This document shows, one piece after another, positions 42,973-51,166 of a DNA stretch of 51,166 nt (positions are counted from its first letter, which is position 1; each line of letters starts with the position of its first letter). The translations under genes and the position numbers were made by a program. Source of the DNA: an uncultured Lachnospiraceae bacterium (GTDB lineage Bacteria; Bacillota; Clostridia; Lachnospirales; Lachnospiraceae); assembly GCA_900316665.1 (NCBI GenBank), contig ONDV01000028.1, positions 1 through 51,166 on the forward strand, written 5' to 3'. The notes under the pieces are model-generated. The model saw only the letters and a program-made list of their open reading frames with translations, was not told the DNA's origin and searched no databases.

Positions 42973-45972
42973 ATGAATATACCCCAAGAATACAAGCTTA
43001 TTTCAACCGAAGATCTGAATGGAATCAATTCAAAAGGATTTTACCTCAAGCATATTAAGAGCGGAGCCAGAATCGCTCTTATTTCAAACGATGACGACAA
43101 CAAGGTTTTCTGCATCGGCTTCCGCACTCCGCCGGAGGATTCCACCGGAGTAGCACACATTATCGAGCACACCGTGCTTTGCGGTTCGGAAAAATATCCC
43201 CTCAAGGATCCTTTCGTGGAACTGGTAAAAGGGTCTCTCAATACCTTTTTGAACGCCATGACCTATCCTGACAAGACTGTATATCCCGTGGCATCCACAA
43301 ATGACAAGGATTTTGCCAATCTGATGGATGTATATATGGATGCAGTCTTTCATCCGAATATATATAAATATCCTGAGATATTCCGCCAGGAAGGCTGGCA
43401 CTACGAGATGGAGTCTCCCGAATCAGATCTTAAGATAAACGGAGTAGTTTATAACGAGATGAAGGGAGCATTCTCAAACCCTGACGACATGCTTGAGAGA
43501 TGCGTTATGAATTCTCTTTTTCCGGACAATGCCTACGGTGTGGAATCCGGCGGCGATCCCAGGTATATACCGGATCTTACGAGAGAAAAATATCTGGAAT
43601 TTCATAAGAGATATTATCATCCCTCCAATTCCTATATCTATCTTTATGGTGATATGGATTTTGAAGAAAGGCTTTCATATCTGGACAGAGAATATCTGTC
43701 AAAATATGATGCCATAGATCCGAGATCCTGTATTAAAGAAGAAAAACCTTTCGTTAAGCCGGTAAAACTCCGGGTGCCATACTCTGTTGCTGCATCAGCT
43801 GACACGGCAAAAAAGACCTATCTCACAAAGGCCTATGTAACCGGAAGCGGCTGTGACATAGAAACCGGACTTGCCTTCAATATGCTTGATTATGCGCTTT
43901 TGTCCATGCCGGGCGCCCCGCTTTCAAAGGCTCTTCTCGACGCCGGAATAGGTTCTGACATATCCGGAGGATATGAGGACGGACTTCTCCAGAATATGTT
44001 CACCATCACAGCTAAGGGCGCGGATGAAAAAGACCTGGACAGATTTACAGATATAATTGATGAGACACTAAAGAATGAAGTAAGCAGGGGAATAGACAGA
44101 AAGTCTCTTGAAGCCGCCATGAATGCAGAGGAATTTCGTTTCCGCGAGGCTGATTACGGCGGATATCCAAAAGGACTGATGTATGGACTCGGTATGTTCA
44201 ACACCTGGCTCTATGATGATGACATGCCATTTGATGTCTTGAAAGAGCTTGATGTCATAGCGTCATTAAGAGAGAAACTGGACAGCGGATATTTTGAGGA
44301 TCTTGTGAGCCGTCTGCTTATTAATAACAGCCATAGCTCCACGGTAGAGCTGGTTCCGAAGCCGGGACTCACTGCTGAAAATGACAAGGCTCTTTCTCGC
44401 GCTCTTGCAAAAAAGAAGGCTGCCATGACTCCTGAAGAGATCCAGTCCATAGTAGATGATACGGCAGCTCTGAAGGAATATCAGTCAAGACCTGAGACCG
44501 AAGAAGCGCTTGCGTCCATACCAATGCTGAAGAGAGAAGACTTGAGAAAAGAGGCAAGACCGCTTACATATAAAGTTGAAAGACCCGGTCTCATACATAC
44601 AGACATAGAGACCAACGGCATAGCTTATGTTGATATGATGTTCAGAAATATCCGTCTCGCATCGGCTGACATGAGCGTATTGTCATTTCTCCTCCATGTA
44701 CTCGGATTCATTGATACTGACAGATTTTCGTATGCAGAGCTTTCGAATGAGATAAATCTTCTGACGGGCGGCATCAGCGTCCTGCCGGCTCAGTATACGA
44801 GAAAAGATTCGCACTGCGAGCTGACGGTGCAGGTCAGATCCAAATATCTGAAAGGTCATTCAAAAGACGTATTAAATCTTATTGACCAGATACTTTTCCA
44901 CTCCCACCTTGATGACAGAAAGAGGGTGAAGGAGATTCTAATGCAGGAAAAGTCAGGAATGGAGGTAATGTTCCAGACATCAGGTCATGTGGTTTCAGCG
45001 ACCAGATGCGAGAGCTATTTCTCTGACGCAGCATGTATATATGATCAGATGAACGGAGTAGGGTATTACGATTACCTCAAACATTTTGAAGAAAACTTTG
45101 ACAGCGAATACAATGATTTCGAGAGGAAGGCGCTGGAACTTATAATCCTTGTCTTCCGCCCTGAGAACTTGCTTCTGGACATAGCGGGAAGAGGAGATGT
45201 TTACCGCGAGGCAGAGTCGTTTATTCCTGTATTTGAAGCAACACTTTCAGCCGAGGGCAAGGTCATGAGCGACAGGGCGCTCTCTCTTTCAGGCATAGAA
45301 AAAGGCGACAGGCTTTCTGACGCCGTGAATAAACTGAACTGTCTCTTGCCAGTGCCTGACTGCGGCCCATCCATGGAAGTCTACGGAGGCAGGACTATAA
45401 ATGAAGGTCTGATGACGCCTGCCAGCATCCAGTATGTGAGCAGATGCGGAGACTTCAGGAAAGCCGGATATGATTACAACGGCTATATGCTCCTTCTGAA
45501 AGGAATACTCGGTTATGATTATTTCTGGATCAATATAAGAGTAAAGGGCGGAGCGTACGGATGCATGTCTTCATTCATGCGGAGCGGGTCTATGAGATTC
45601 ATGACCTATAGGGATCCGAACCTGAAGGAATCATTAGATATATTTGAAAAGACTCCGGATTATCTTAGAAAGTTCGATCCTGACGAGAGAACAATGACAG
45701 GGTATGTGATAAGTGCCTTCTCAGATCTGGACACACCTCTTACATCAGCTCAGTATGTACGCCGCGACCTGACGGCATATGTGGAAGGATATACCGATGA
45801 GGACATCCAGCGCACGAGAGACGAGGTAAGGAATGCGACCGCGGAAGATATCAGAAATCTTTCCCAGGTCGTGAAAGATACACTTTCTCAGGGATATATG
45901 TGTGTAGTTGGAAATGAAAATAAAATAAAAGAGAACGAAGATATTTTCGGCACTATCCGTGACCTTATATAG
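42973..45972 (+). CDS. M16C family zinc peptidase (presequence-protease-like)
   Basis: A 999-residue protein, start at the ATG 7 nt after mscS (an in-frame ATG at 42943 overlaps mscS). The inverted zinc motif HIIEH lies in the first 75 residues (VAHIIEHTVLCGSEKYPLKDPF), with the downstream glutamate in GVVYNEMKGAF. The full length and the four-domain layout (two active-like, two inactive halves) match the M16C group of Cym1/PreP-like peptidases that degrade small peptides in the cytoplasm. VKGGAYGC in the C-terminal half is the usual substrate-binding motif. era follows 12 nt later. Confidence 0.92.
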   Translation: MNIPQEYKLISTEDLNGINSKGFYLKHIKSGARIALISNDDDNKVFCIGFRTPPEDSTGVAHIIEHTVLCGSEKYPLKDPFVELVKGSLNTFLNAMTYPDKTVYPVASTNDKDFANLMDVYMDAVFHPNIYKYPEIFRQEGWHYEMESPESDLKINGVVYNEMKGAFSNPDDMLERCVMNSLFPDNAYGVESGGDPRYIPDLTREKYLEFHKRYYHPSNSYIYLYGDMDFEERLSYLDREYLSKYDAIDPRSCIKEEKPFVKPVKLRVPYSVAASADTAKKTYLTKAYVTGSGCDIETGLAFNMLDYALLSMPGAPLSKALLDAGIGSDISGGYEDGLLQNMFTITAKGADEKDLDRFTDIIDETLKNEVSRGIDRKSLEAAMNAEEFRFREADYGGYPKGLMYGLGMFNTWLYDDDMPFDVLKELDVIASLREKLDSGYFEDLVSRLLINNSHSSTVELVPKPGLTAENDKALSRALAKKKAAMTPEEIQSIVDDTAALKEYQSRPETEEALASIPMLKREDLRKEARPLTYKVERPGLIHTDIETNGIAYVDMMFRNIRLASADMSVLSFLLHVLGFIDTDRFSYAELSNEINLLTGGISVLPAQYTRKDSHCELTVQVRSKYLKGHSKDVLNLIDQILFHSHLDDRKRVKEILMQEKSGMEVMFQTSGHVVSATRCESYFSDAACIYDQMNGVGYYDYLKHFEENFDSEYNDFERKALELIILVFRPENLLLDIAGRGDVYREAESFIPVFEATLSAEGKVMSDRALSLSGIEKGDRLSDAVNKLNCLLPVPDCGPSMEVYGGRTINEGLMTPASIQYVSRCGDFRKAGYDYNGYMLLLKGILGYDYFWINIRVKGGAYGCMSSFMRSGSMRFMTYRDPNLKESLDIFEKTPDYLRKFDPDERTMTGYVISAFSDLDTPLTSAQYVRRDLTAYVEGYTDEDIQRTRDEVRNATAEDIRNLSQVVKDTLSQGYMCVVGNENKIKENEDIFGTIRDLI

Positions 45973-45984
45973 AAGGAGAAATAA

Positions 45985-46890
45985 ATGGGAGAATTCCACA
46001 GCGGCTATGTAACAATGGCAGGCAGACCGAACGTAGGAAAGTCCACGCTTTTAAACCGGCTGGTAGGGCAGAAGATCGCCATCACATCCAATAAGCCGGA
46101 AACCACACGGGATCGGATCAAAGCCATTTGCACAGATCCGGACAGGGGACAGGTTATTTTCACTGATACTCCGGGCATCCATAAGGCCAGGAACCGTCTG
46201 GGAGAATTCATGATGGATGCTGTCAGAAAGGCGCTCGGCGATGTGGATCTGATTCTTTACCTGATTGAACCGGTCACCGAAATAAGGGATAATGACAGAA
46301 AGATAGCAAAGACTCTTATAGATACGGGAGTGCCGGTATTTCTTGTGATAAATAAAGCTGATACAGTCCCAAGGGATAAGCTTCTCCCGGTCATAGATAT
46401 ATGGAAGACGGTCGGAGACTTTAAGGAGATAGTTCCGGTGTCAGCCTATAACGGTACAGGCACAGACGATCTTTTAAATACGATCTTCAGATATCTGCCG
46501 GAAGGTCCCATGTATTACAGTGAGGATGCAGTCACGGATGAGACTGAGAGAGACATAGCTTCTGAGATCATACGCGAGAAGTCTCTCTACGCTTTGAATG
46601 ACGAGGTGCCTCACGGCATAGCCGTCTCGATCGAAAAGATGCGGAAGCGTGATGGCAGGGATCTTGTCGACATAGAGGCTACGATTTACTGCGAGAGAGA
46701 ATCCCATAAGGGAATAATCATAGGTAAATCAGGTTCAATGCTGAAACGGATAGGATCAGATTCAAGGTACGAACTGGAAAAGATGCTTGGAATGAAAGTA
46801 AATCTGAAGCTGTGGGTCAAGGTCCAGAAAGGCTGGCGCGACAGAGATGCTGATTTGAGAAGGTTTGGATACCGGAAGGACGAAGACTGA
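45985..46890 (+). CDS. era: GTPase Era
   Basis: A 301-residue GTPase: G1 GRPNVGKST, G3 DTPGIHKA and G4 NKAD in the N-terminal half, and a KH RNA-binding domain with GIIIGKSGSMLKRIG at the C-terminus. It aids 16S rRNA 3' end processing and 30S assembly. AGAAGGAG precedes the ATG. recO starts 3 nt after its stop, the usual era-recO pair. Confidence 0.97.
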   Translation: MGEFHSGYVTMAGRPNVGKSTLLNRLVGQKIAITSNKPETTRDRIKAICTDPDRGQVIFTDTPGIHKARNRLGEFMMDAVRKALGDVDLILYLIEPVTEIRDNDRKIAKTLIDTGVPVFLVINKADTVPRDKLLPVIDIWKTVGDFKEIVPVSAYNGTGTDDLLNTIFRYLPEGPMYYSEDAVTDETERDIASEIIREKSLYALNDEVPHGIAVSIEKMRKRDGRDLVDIEATIYCERESHKGIIIGKSGSMLKRIGSDSRYELEKMLGMKVNLKLWVKVQKGWRDRDADLRRFGYRKDED

Positions 46891-46893
46891 TAT

Positions 46894-47634
46894 ATGTCAT
46901 TTGATATTCCTCTTCACGGAGTGGTATTGAGTTCCATGCCGATAGGAGAAAGTGACAGGCGGATAGTGCTGCTTACGAAAGAACGCGGATTGATAAGCGC
47001 CTTCGCCCGTGGAGCCAGACGGCAGAATAATCCGCTGGGCGCTGCATCATCACCTTTTACTTTCGGAGTTTTCAGGGCTTACGAAGGCAGGTCATCCTAT
47101 ACGGTAGTGAGTGCTGATGTGAAGAAATATTTTACGGAGGAACTGTCTGACCTGGACAGTATCTATCTTATGTCTTATATGGCAGAGGTCGCGGAATATT
47201 ACGGCGAAGCCGGAGCTGATGAGACAGACCGCATAAATCTCCTTTATGTTTCATTTATGGCAGTTAAAAAAAAGGAGGTGCCGGCCCGGCTCATACGCAG
47301 GATCTATGAGATCAGAACTCTCTTTATAAATGGAGAGTACCCTGACATGACTTCCTGCATTTGCTGCGGAAAAAGCGATGACCTCCTCTATTTTTCAATA
47401 AATAAAAGAGGGCTTGTCTGTTCTGACTGCATGAATAAAGGTAACGGCGACAGCAGCACGGTAAGTATCTCAAAAAGTGTGAGATATGCCGTCTGTTTTA
47501 TTCTGACCGCTCCACTTGAAAAACTGTATTCTTTCACACTGACCGACAAGGCTTTTGACGAGCTGGATATACTTTTGAAAAGATACCTTAAACACTGGAA
47601 AGATCATACTTACAGGACGGAGAAATTTTTGTGA
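46894..47634 (+). CDS. recO: DNA repair protein RecO
   Basis: A 246-residue protein with an N-terminal OB fold (1-80; GVVLSSMPIGESDRRIVLLTKERGLISAFARGARR), a helical middle and a zinc finger near 152-176 (CICCGKSDDLLYFSINKRGLVCSDC). It loads RecA on SSB-coated DNA with RecR. It lies directly after era and 15 nt before the cation transporter gene. Confidence 0.94.
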   Translation: MSFDIPLHGVVLSSMPIGESDRRIVLLTKERGLISAFARGARRQNNPLGAASSPFTFGVFRAYEGRSSYTVVSADVKKYFTEELSDLDSIYLMSYMAEVAEYYGEAGADETDRINLLYVSFMAVKKKEVPARLIRRIYEIRTLFINGEYPDMTSCICCGKSDDLLYFSINKRGLVCSDCMNKGNGDSSTVSISKSVRYAVCFILTAPLEKLYSFTLTDKAFDELDILLKRYLKHWKDHTYRTEKFL

Positions 47635-47649
47635 GGCCGAGGTAATATT

Positions 47650-48837
47650 ATGGTTAAATTAATATCGCATTTTTTCATCAAACCAGACATGTCTGAAGAA
47701 GAGGCAAGATCCGCATATGGCAGAGTCTGCGGCATAGCAGGTATTATTCTGAATCTGCTCTTGTTCACAGGCAAGATAATTTCCGGAGTATTGACAGGAT
47801 CCATATCTATAATTGCCGATGCTATGAACAACCTGTCGGATTCAGGATCGGCAATCGTTACTTTTGCCGGCTTTCGCCTGGCGGAAGAAAAGCCCGATCC
47901 CGAGCATCCATTCGGTCACGGAAGGTTCGAGTATATAGCAGGCTTCATTGTATCATCCCTGATACTGGTGATGGCCGTTGAGCTTTTAAAGGATTCAGTG
48001 ACGAGGATCCTGCACCCGCATAAGACATCATTTTCATGGCTTGTCATATTAATACTTGGAGTTACTATCCTGGTAAAGATATATATGGCTTTTTATAACC
48101 ATGTCATTGGGAAGAAAATAAATTCGAATACCGTACTTGCGGCTGCTCTGGATTCTGTTTCAGACTGCATAGCCACATCGGTCGTAATCATCTCGAATAT
48201 CGTCGCTCATTTTACCGGCTTTATTTATCTTGACAGTATAGCCGGAATAGCGGTCGGTTTATTCATACTCTATGAAGGTCTGAAATCCGCCAGAGAGACA
48301 CTTGATCCCCTGCTGGGTCAGTCGCCTGATCCCGAATTTGTGGCTAAAGTCCGTGACATCATGCGAAATGAAGATAAAAGAATAACAGGAATTCATGATC
48401 TTATAGTTCACGATTACGGTCCGGGCAGACGGATCGTATCACTTCACGCGGAAGTGCCTGCTGATGGGAATATTATTGAGCTTCATGACATAATTGACAA
48501 TGCGGAACGTGATCTGGAAGAGAAGCTGCACTGCACGGCCACCATTCATATGGATCCCATTGTGACGGACGATCCCAGGGTGCTGAAGCTGCAGACTCAG
48601 GTCCTTTCTATTCTGCAGGAGATATCTCCGGCCCTGTCCATGCATGATTTCAGGACTGTTCCGGGACCGACGCACACCAATCTTGTGTTTGATGTTTTGA
48701 TGCCATTCGGATTTGAGGAAAGTGAAGATGATTTGAGCAGGGACATTCAGGAAGCTGTCAACCGGGAAATAGGACCGGAATATTTCACGGTGGTTCATTA
48801 CGACACTGATTATTCAGTCCGCACAGTCCGAAAATAG
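47650..48837 (+). CDS. Cation diffusion facilitator (CDF) transporter
   Basis: A 395-residue transporter with six hydrophobic segments. The metal site residues are DAMNNLSDS in TM2 and DSVSDC in TM5, and EHPFGHGRFEYI links TM2 and TM3. The C-terminal cytoplasmic ferredoxin-like domain covers about 215-305, and an extra tail (about 310-395; ALSMHDFRTVPGPTHTNLVFD) looks like a second such domain, making it longer than a classical 300-residue member. It exports divalent metals such as Zn, Fe or Mn; the specificity cannot be told. Confidence 0.92.
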   Translation: MVKLISHFFIKPDMSEEEARSAYGRVCGIAGIILNLLLFTGKIISGVLTGSISIIADAMNNLSDSGSAIVTFAGFRLAEEKPDPEHPFGHGRFEYIAGFIVSSLILVMAVELLKDSVTRILHPHKTSFSWLVILILGVTILVKIYMAFYNHVIGKKINSNTVLAAALDSVSDCIATSVVIISNIVAHFTGFIYLDSIAGIAVGLFILYEGLKSARETLDPLLGQSPDPEFVAKVRDIMRNEDKRITGIHDLIVHDYGPGRRIVSLHAEVPADGNIIELHDIIDNAERDLEEKLHCTATIHMDPIVTDDPRVLKLQTQVLSILQEISPALSMHDFRTVPGPTHTNLVFDVLMPFGFEESEDDLSRDIQEAVNREIGPEYFTVVHYDTDYSVRTVRK

Positions 48838-48871
48838 GTTCTTGTAAAACCTGACTATGGACGCGCCTGTA

Positions 48872-48900
48872 TTGAAGTCGCGCCCATCAGAGTGTATAAT
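48872..48900 (+). promoter_or_regulatory. Promoter before the unknown gene and glyS
   Basis: TTGAAG (48872-48877) and TATAAT (48895-48900) are 17 bp apart. It would serve the hypothetical gene and glyS as one transcript. Confidence 0.75.
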
Positions 48901-48935
48901 GCACTGGACTGGTTTTATAAGGAAGATTGATTGTT

Positions 48936-49625
48936 ATGTCTAAAAAAAGAAGTAAAAGAAACGGAGAATCTCGTTTCGATGAGATCTTGAGACGCAGGAA
49001 GCAGATGGCTCTTGCGACGGCAGCTGTTGCAGTGGCCATTATTGTCCTCGTATTTTTGATAAGGTTTATTACCATTCAGACGACGCCGATCGCCGAATGT
49101 GACACTCTTACAGTAAAGACAGACGGCTCTATTGAGCTGGAAGAAGTCAGAAAGAGTGATACGTCGTTTGGTAAAATGAAATCTTATGTGAAAGATCTTG
49201 TAAAAACGTATGACAGCAGCCACAGCGGCGCAGTGAAGCTGAAGAGAGCGATCTCGGCGCACGGCAAGGTGAGTTTTGTCACGACCTACCGCGATTACAA
49301 GACATACGCGGATTTTACCGGATATGAGCTCTATTCCGGCACGGTCAGATCTGCAAAATCCGATGGCTATGACATTAGTACTGATTTTCGAAGTGTAAAA
49401 AATGGAACCGCCGGAGATTACATAAAAGACATCAATAAAAAATATAAGAATTCGAGAATCATTATTATTAAGGAAAATATAAAGCTTGTACTGGAATCTG
49501 CAGACATTCAGTGCATTTCCGGAGACACATCAGCTTTGAAGGGCAAAGATACTGTAGTGATTGGTCCGCGAGGCAGCAAAAACAATGCTTCTGAGCTGAC
49601 ATATATTATATTTAAGAGGAGATAA
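48936..49625 (+). CDS. Hypothetical single-pass membrane protein
   Basis: A 229-residue protein from the ATG at 48936 (AAGGA 11 nt upstream; a TTG three codons earlier is too close to it). A basic cytoplasmic start ([23 protein letters not shown]) is followed by one transmembrane segment (about 26-46, [18 protein letters not shown]). The outer part (50-229) is mixed alpha/beta and lacks cysteine pairs or a recognisable enzyme motif, ending [12 protein letters not shown] do not recognise a family. It is cotranscribed with glyS (2-nt gap). Confidence 0.75.
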   Translation: MSKKRSKRNGESRFDEILRRRKQMALATAAVAVAIIVLVFLIRFITIQTTPIAECDTLTVKTDGSIELEEVRKSDTSFGKMKSYVKDLVKTYDSSHSGAVKLKRAISAHGKVSFVTTYRDYKTYADFTGYELYSGTVRSAKSDGYDISTDFRSVKNGTAGDYIKDINKKYKNSRIIIIKENIKLVLESADIQCISGDTSALKGKDTVVIGPRGSKNNASELTYIIFKRR

Positions 49626-49627
49626 TC

Positions 49628-51025
49628 ATGGAAAAGACAATGGACAAGATTACGGCTGTCGCAAAGAACCGCGGATTTATTTATCCCGGATCTGACATAT
49701 ACGGAGGCCTTGCAAACACATGGGATTACGGTCCGCTCGGAGTGGAACTGAAGAATAATGTTAAAAAGGCCTGGTGGAAGAAATTCATACAGGAGAGCCC
49801 ATATAATGTAGGTCTTGACGCAGCCATTCTTATGAATACCCAGACATGGGTGGCATCCGGTCACATAGGCTCTTTTTCAGATCCTCTGATGGACTGCCGC
49901 GAGTGCCATGAGCGTTTCAGAGCTGACCAACTTATTGAAAAATTCGCTGAGGAAAACGGCATTGAGCTGAAGTCTTCGGTCGATGGCTGGTCAAACGAAG
50001 AGATGCAGAACTGGATAGAAGAAAATAATGTCACATGTCCAAGCTGCGGAGCCCACAATTTTACTGATATCCGTCAGTTTAATCTGATGTTCAAGACTTT
50101 TCAGGGAGTGACAGAGGATGCCAAGAATGTGGTATATCTCAGACCTGAGACAGCGCAGGGAATCTTTGTCAATTTCAAGAATGTCCAGCGTACCACCAGA
50201 AAGAAGATCCCCTTCGGTATAGGACAGATAGGAAAGTCATTCAGAAATGAGATCACGCCGGGCAACTTCACATTCCGTACACGTGAGTTCGAGCAGATGG
50301 AGCTGGAATTTTTCTGCGAGCCGGACACAGACCTTGAGTGGTTTGATTATTGGAGATCCTTCTGCAAGAACTGGCTTCTGTCACTTGGTATGGATGAGAG
50401 CCATATCAGACTCAGAGACCACGACAAGGCCGAACTTGCCTTCTATTCAAAGGGCACGACCGATATTGAATATACATTCCCCTTCGGATGGGGCGAGCTC
50501 TGGGGCATAGCTGACCGCACAGACTATGATCTGGGCCGTCATCAGGAGGTATCAGGTCAGGATCTGACATACTTCGACGACCAGAAGAATGAGAAATATC
50601 TTCCTTACGTCATCGAGCCATCACTCGGCGCTGACCGTGTGGTTCTCGCCTTCCTTTGCGAAGCTTATGACGAGGAGAATATCGGAACGGATGAGAAGCC
50701 GGATATCAGAAATGTGATGCATTTCCATCCTGCACTTGCTCCGATAAAGATCGCTGTCCTGCCTCTGTCCAAGAAGCTTTCGGGCAAGGCGGAGGAGATA
50801 TATAAAAATCTGTCGAAGAAATATATGTGTGATTTTGACGACCGTGGCGCCATCGGCAAGAGATATCGCCGTGAGGATGAGATCGGAACGCCTTTCTGCG
50901 TAACTTATGATTTTGATTCGGAAGAGGATCATGCAGTGACAGTAAGAGACCGTGACACCATGAAGCAGGTGAGGATTCCGGTCGATGAGCTGGAGAAGTA
51001 CTTCGAAGACAAGTTCGAATTCTGA
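49628..51025 (+). CDS. glyS: Glycyl-tRNA synthetase, single-chain
   Basis: A 465-residue class II synthetase of the dimeric type. Motifs: [24 protein letters not shown] at the start, [41 protein letters not shown] (motif 2) and [14 protein letters not shown] (motif 3); the anticodon-binding domain is about 365-465. There is no T-box: the gene starts 2 nt after the upstream ORF with AGGAGATAATC as ribosome binding site. MITE copy C begins just after its stop. Confidence 0.97.
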   Translation: MEKTMDKITAVAKNRGFIYPGSDIYGGLANTWDYGPLGVELKNNVKKAWWKKFIQESPYNVGLDAAILMNTQTWVASGHIGSFSDPLMDCRECHERFRADQLIEKFAEENGIELKSSVDGWSNEEMQNWIEENNVTCPSCGAHNFTDIRQFNLMFKTFQGVTEDAKNVVYLRPETAQGIFVNFKNVQRTTRKKIPFGIGQIGKSFRNEITPGNFTFRTREFEQMELEFFCEPDTDLEWFDYWRSFCKNWLLSLGMDESHIRLRDHDKAELAFYSKGTTDIEYTFPFGWGELWGIADRTDYDLGRHQEVSGQDLTYFDDQKNEKYLPYVIEPSLGADRVVLAFLCEAYDEENIGTDEKPDIRNVMHFHPALAPIKIAVLPLSKKLSGKAEEIYKNLSKKYMCDFDDRGAIGKRYRREDEIGTPFCVTYDFDSEEDHAVTVRDRDTMKQVRIPVDELEKYFEDKFEF

Positions 51026-51037
51026 TAAGAGGATAGG

Positions 51038-51166
51038 ATTTCCCGGATTTCATGTAACATCTTCGTCGCAAGGATTCAATGAAGCCATGAGATGCACAGA
51101 TGGTGGCGAGCATTGTGTTTTTCGTTGTGAGCGAGCACGCTAGCTGCGGCTCGGTTGACAATCGTT
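51038..51166 (+). mobile_element. MITE-like palindromic element, copy C (cut by window end)
   Basis: The left part of a third copy in the same orientation as A. A decayed terminus (ATTTCCCGGA, from 51038) is followed at 51061 by the CTTCGTCGCAAGGATTCA arm, then the arm with GATGCACAGATGGTGGCGAG and GAGCGAGCACGCTAGCTGC. From 51061 it nearly matches the reverse complement of copy B through its centre (CGGCTCGGTTGACAATCGTT), where the window ends. Confidence 0.8.

Noticed and set aside
48838..49627. T-box leader for glyS
   Set aside because: glyS starts 2 nt after another gene and the promoter region upstream shows no T-box sequence or terminator pair.
50706..51161. Long minus-strand ORF over the glyS end and MITE copy C
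   Set aside because: It lies opposite glyS and within repeat DNA, with no ribosome binding site or own family.

Overview
The window looks like a chromosome segment of a low-to-mid GC anaerobic Firmicute, most likely a Clostridia member near Lachnospiraceae. This is inferred from the gene content: a MurE with the DNPR motif of meso-DAP ligases, a PASTA-domain Ser/Thr kinase beside a PP2C phosphatase, single-chain glycyl-tRNA synthetase, class A RNase P RNA, hybrid cluster protein, DUF438, DUF1015 and DUF5685 proteins, and an M16C peptidase. No tRNA, rRNA, CRISPR array, intact transposase gene or biosynthetic cluster was seen.

Layout. (1) 1-6542 is accessory DNA, probably the end of an integrative or conjugative element: an XRE regulator with a strong promoter and two palindromes, a coupled ImmA/IrrE-type metallopeptidase fused to a Fic domain, a decayed reading frame, a secreted or anchored unknown, a HExxH protein overlapping a zinc-ribbon ORF, and a surface protein that seems cut short where the chromosome resumes. 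(2) 6549-10096 is stress defence: a Cys-type glutathione peroxidase coupled to an OhrR-like regulator, then hybrid cluster protein coupled to a double cupin. (3) 10129-13885, minus strand: NhaC antiporter, and a DUF4173/XRE/DUF2975 membrane operon with its own operator. (4) 14159-15713: pyrBI, its two genes separated by an 82-bp tandem repeat. (5) 15991-18371, minus strand: DnaJ-like protein, DUF5685, a zinc-ribbon membrane protein and RNase P RNA. (6) 18525-34753, plus strand: a housekeeping run asnB, murE, priA, def, fmt, zinc-ribbon/DUF4870, rsmB, rlmN, PP2C, prkC, rsgA, nfo, rpe, thiN. (7) 34757-37122: a Crp/Fnr regulator divergent from a DUF438-hemerythrin-PAS sensor. (8) 37132-40558, minus strand: aroK-like, trkA, trkH. 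(9) 40705-51025, plus strand: DUF1015, mscS, M16C peptidase, era, recO, CDF transporter, an unknown, glyS.

Two patterns cross these regions. First, identical half-sites TGTTG-N6-CAACA lie upstream of hcp (7706-7721) and of the DUF438 gene (35801-35816), each exactly 21 nt before a plausible -10 hexamer (centre at -41.5, the class II activator position), and the Crp/Fnr gene is next to the second site. This suggests a small nitrosative-stress regulon. Second, three copies of a roughly 250-bp MITE-like palindromic element (15731-15978, 35464-35713 and one cut by the window end from about 51038) share arms and terminal inverted repeats, occur in both orientations, and differ in the centre. The centre of the first copy resembles the 82-bp repeat between pyrB and pyrI.
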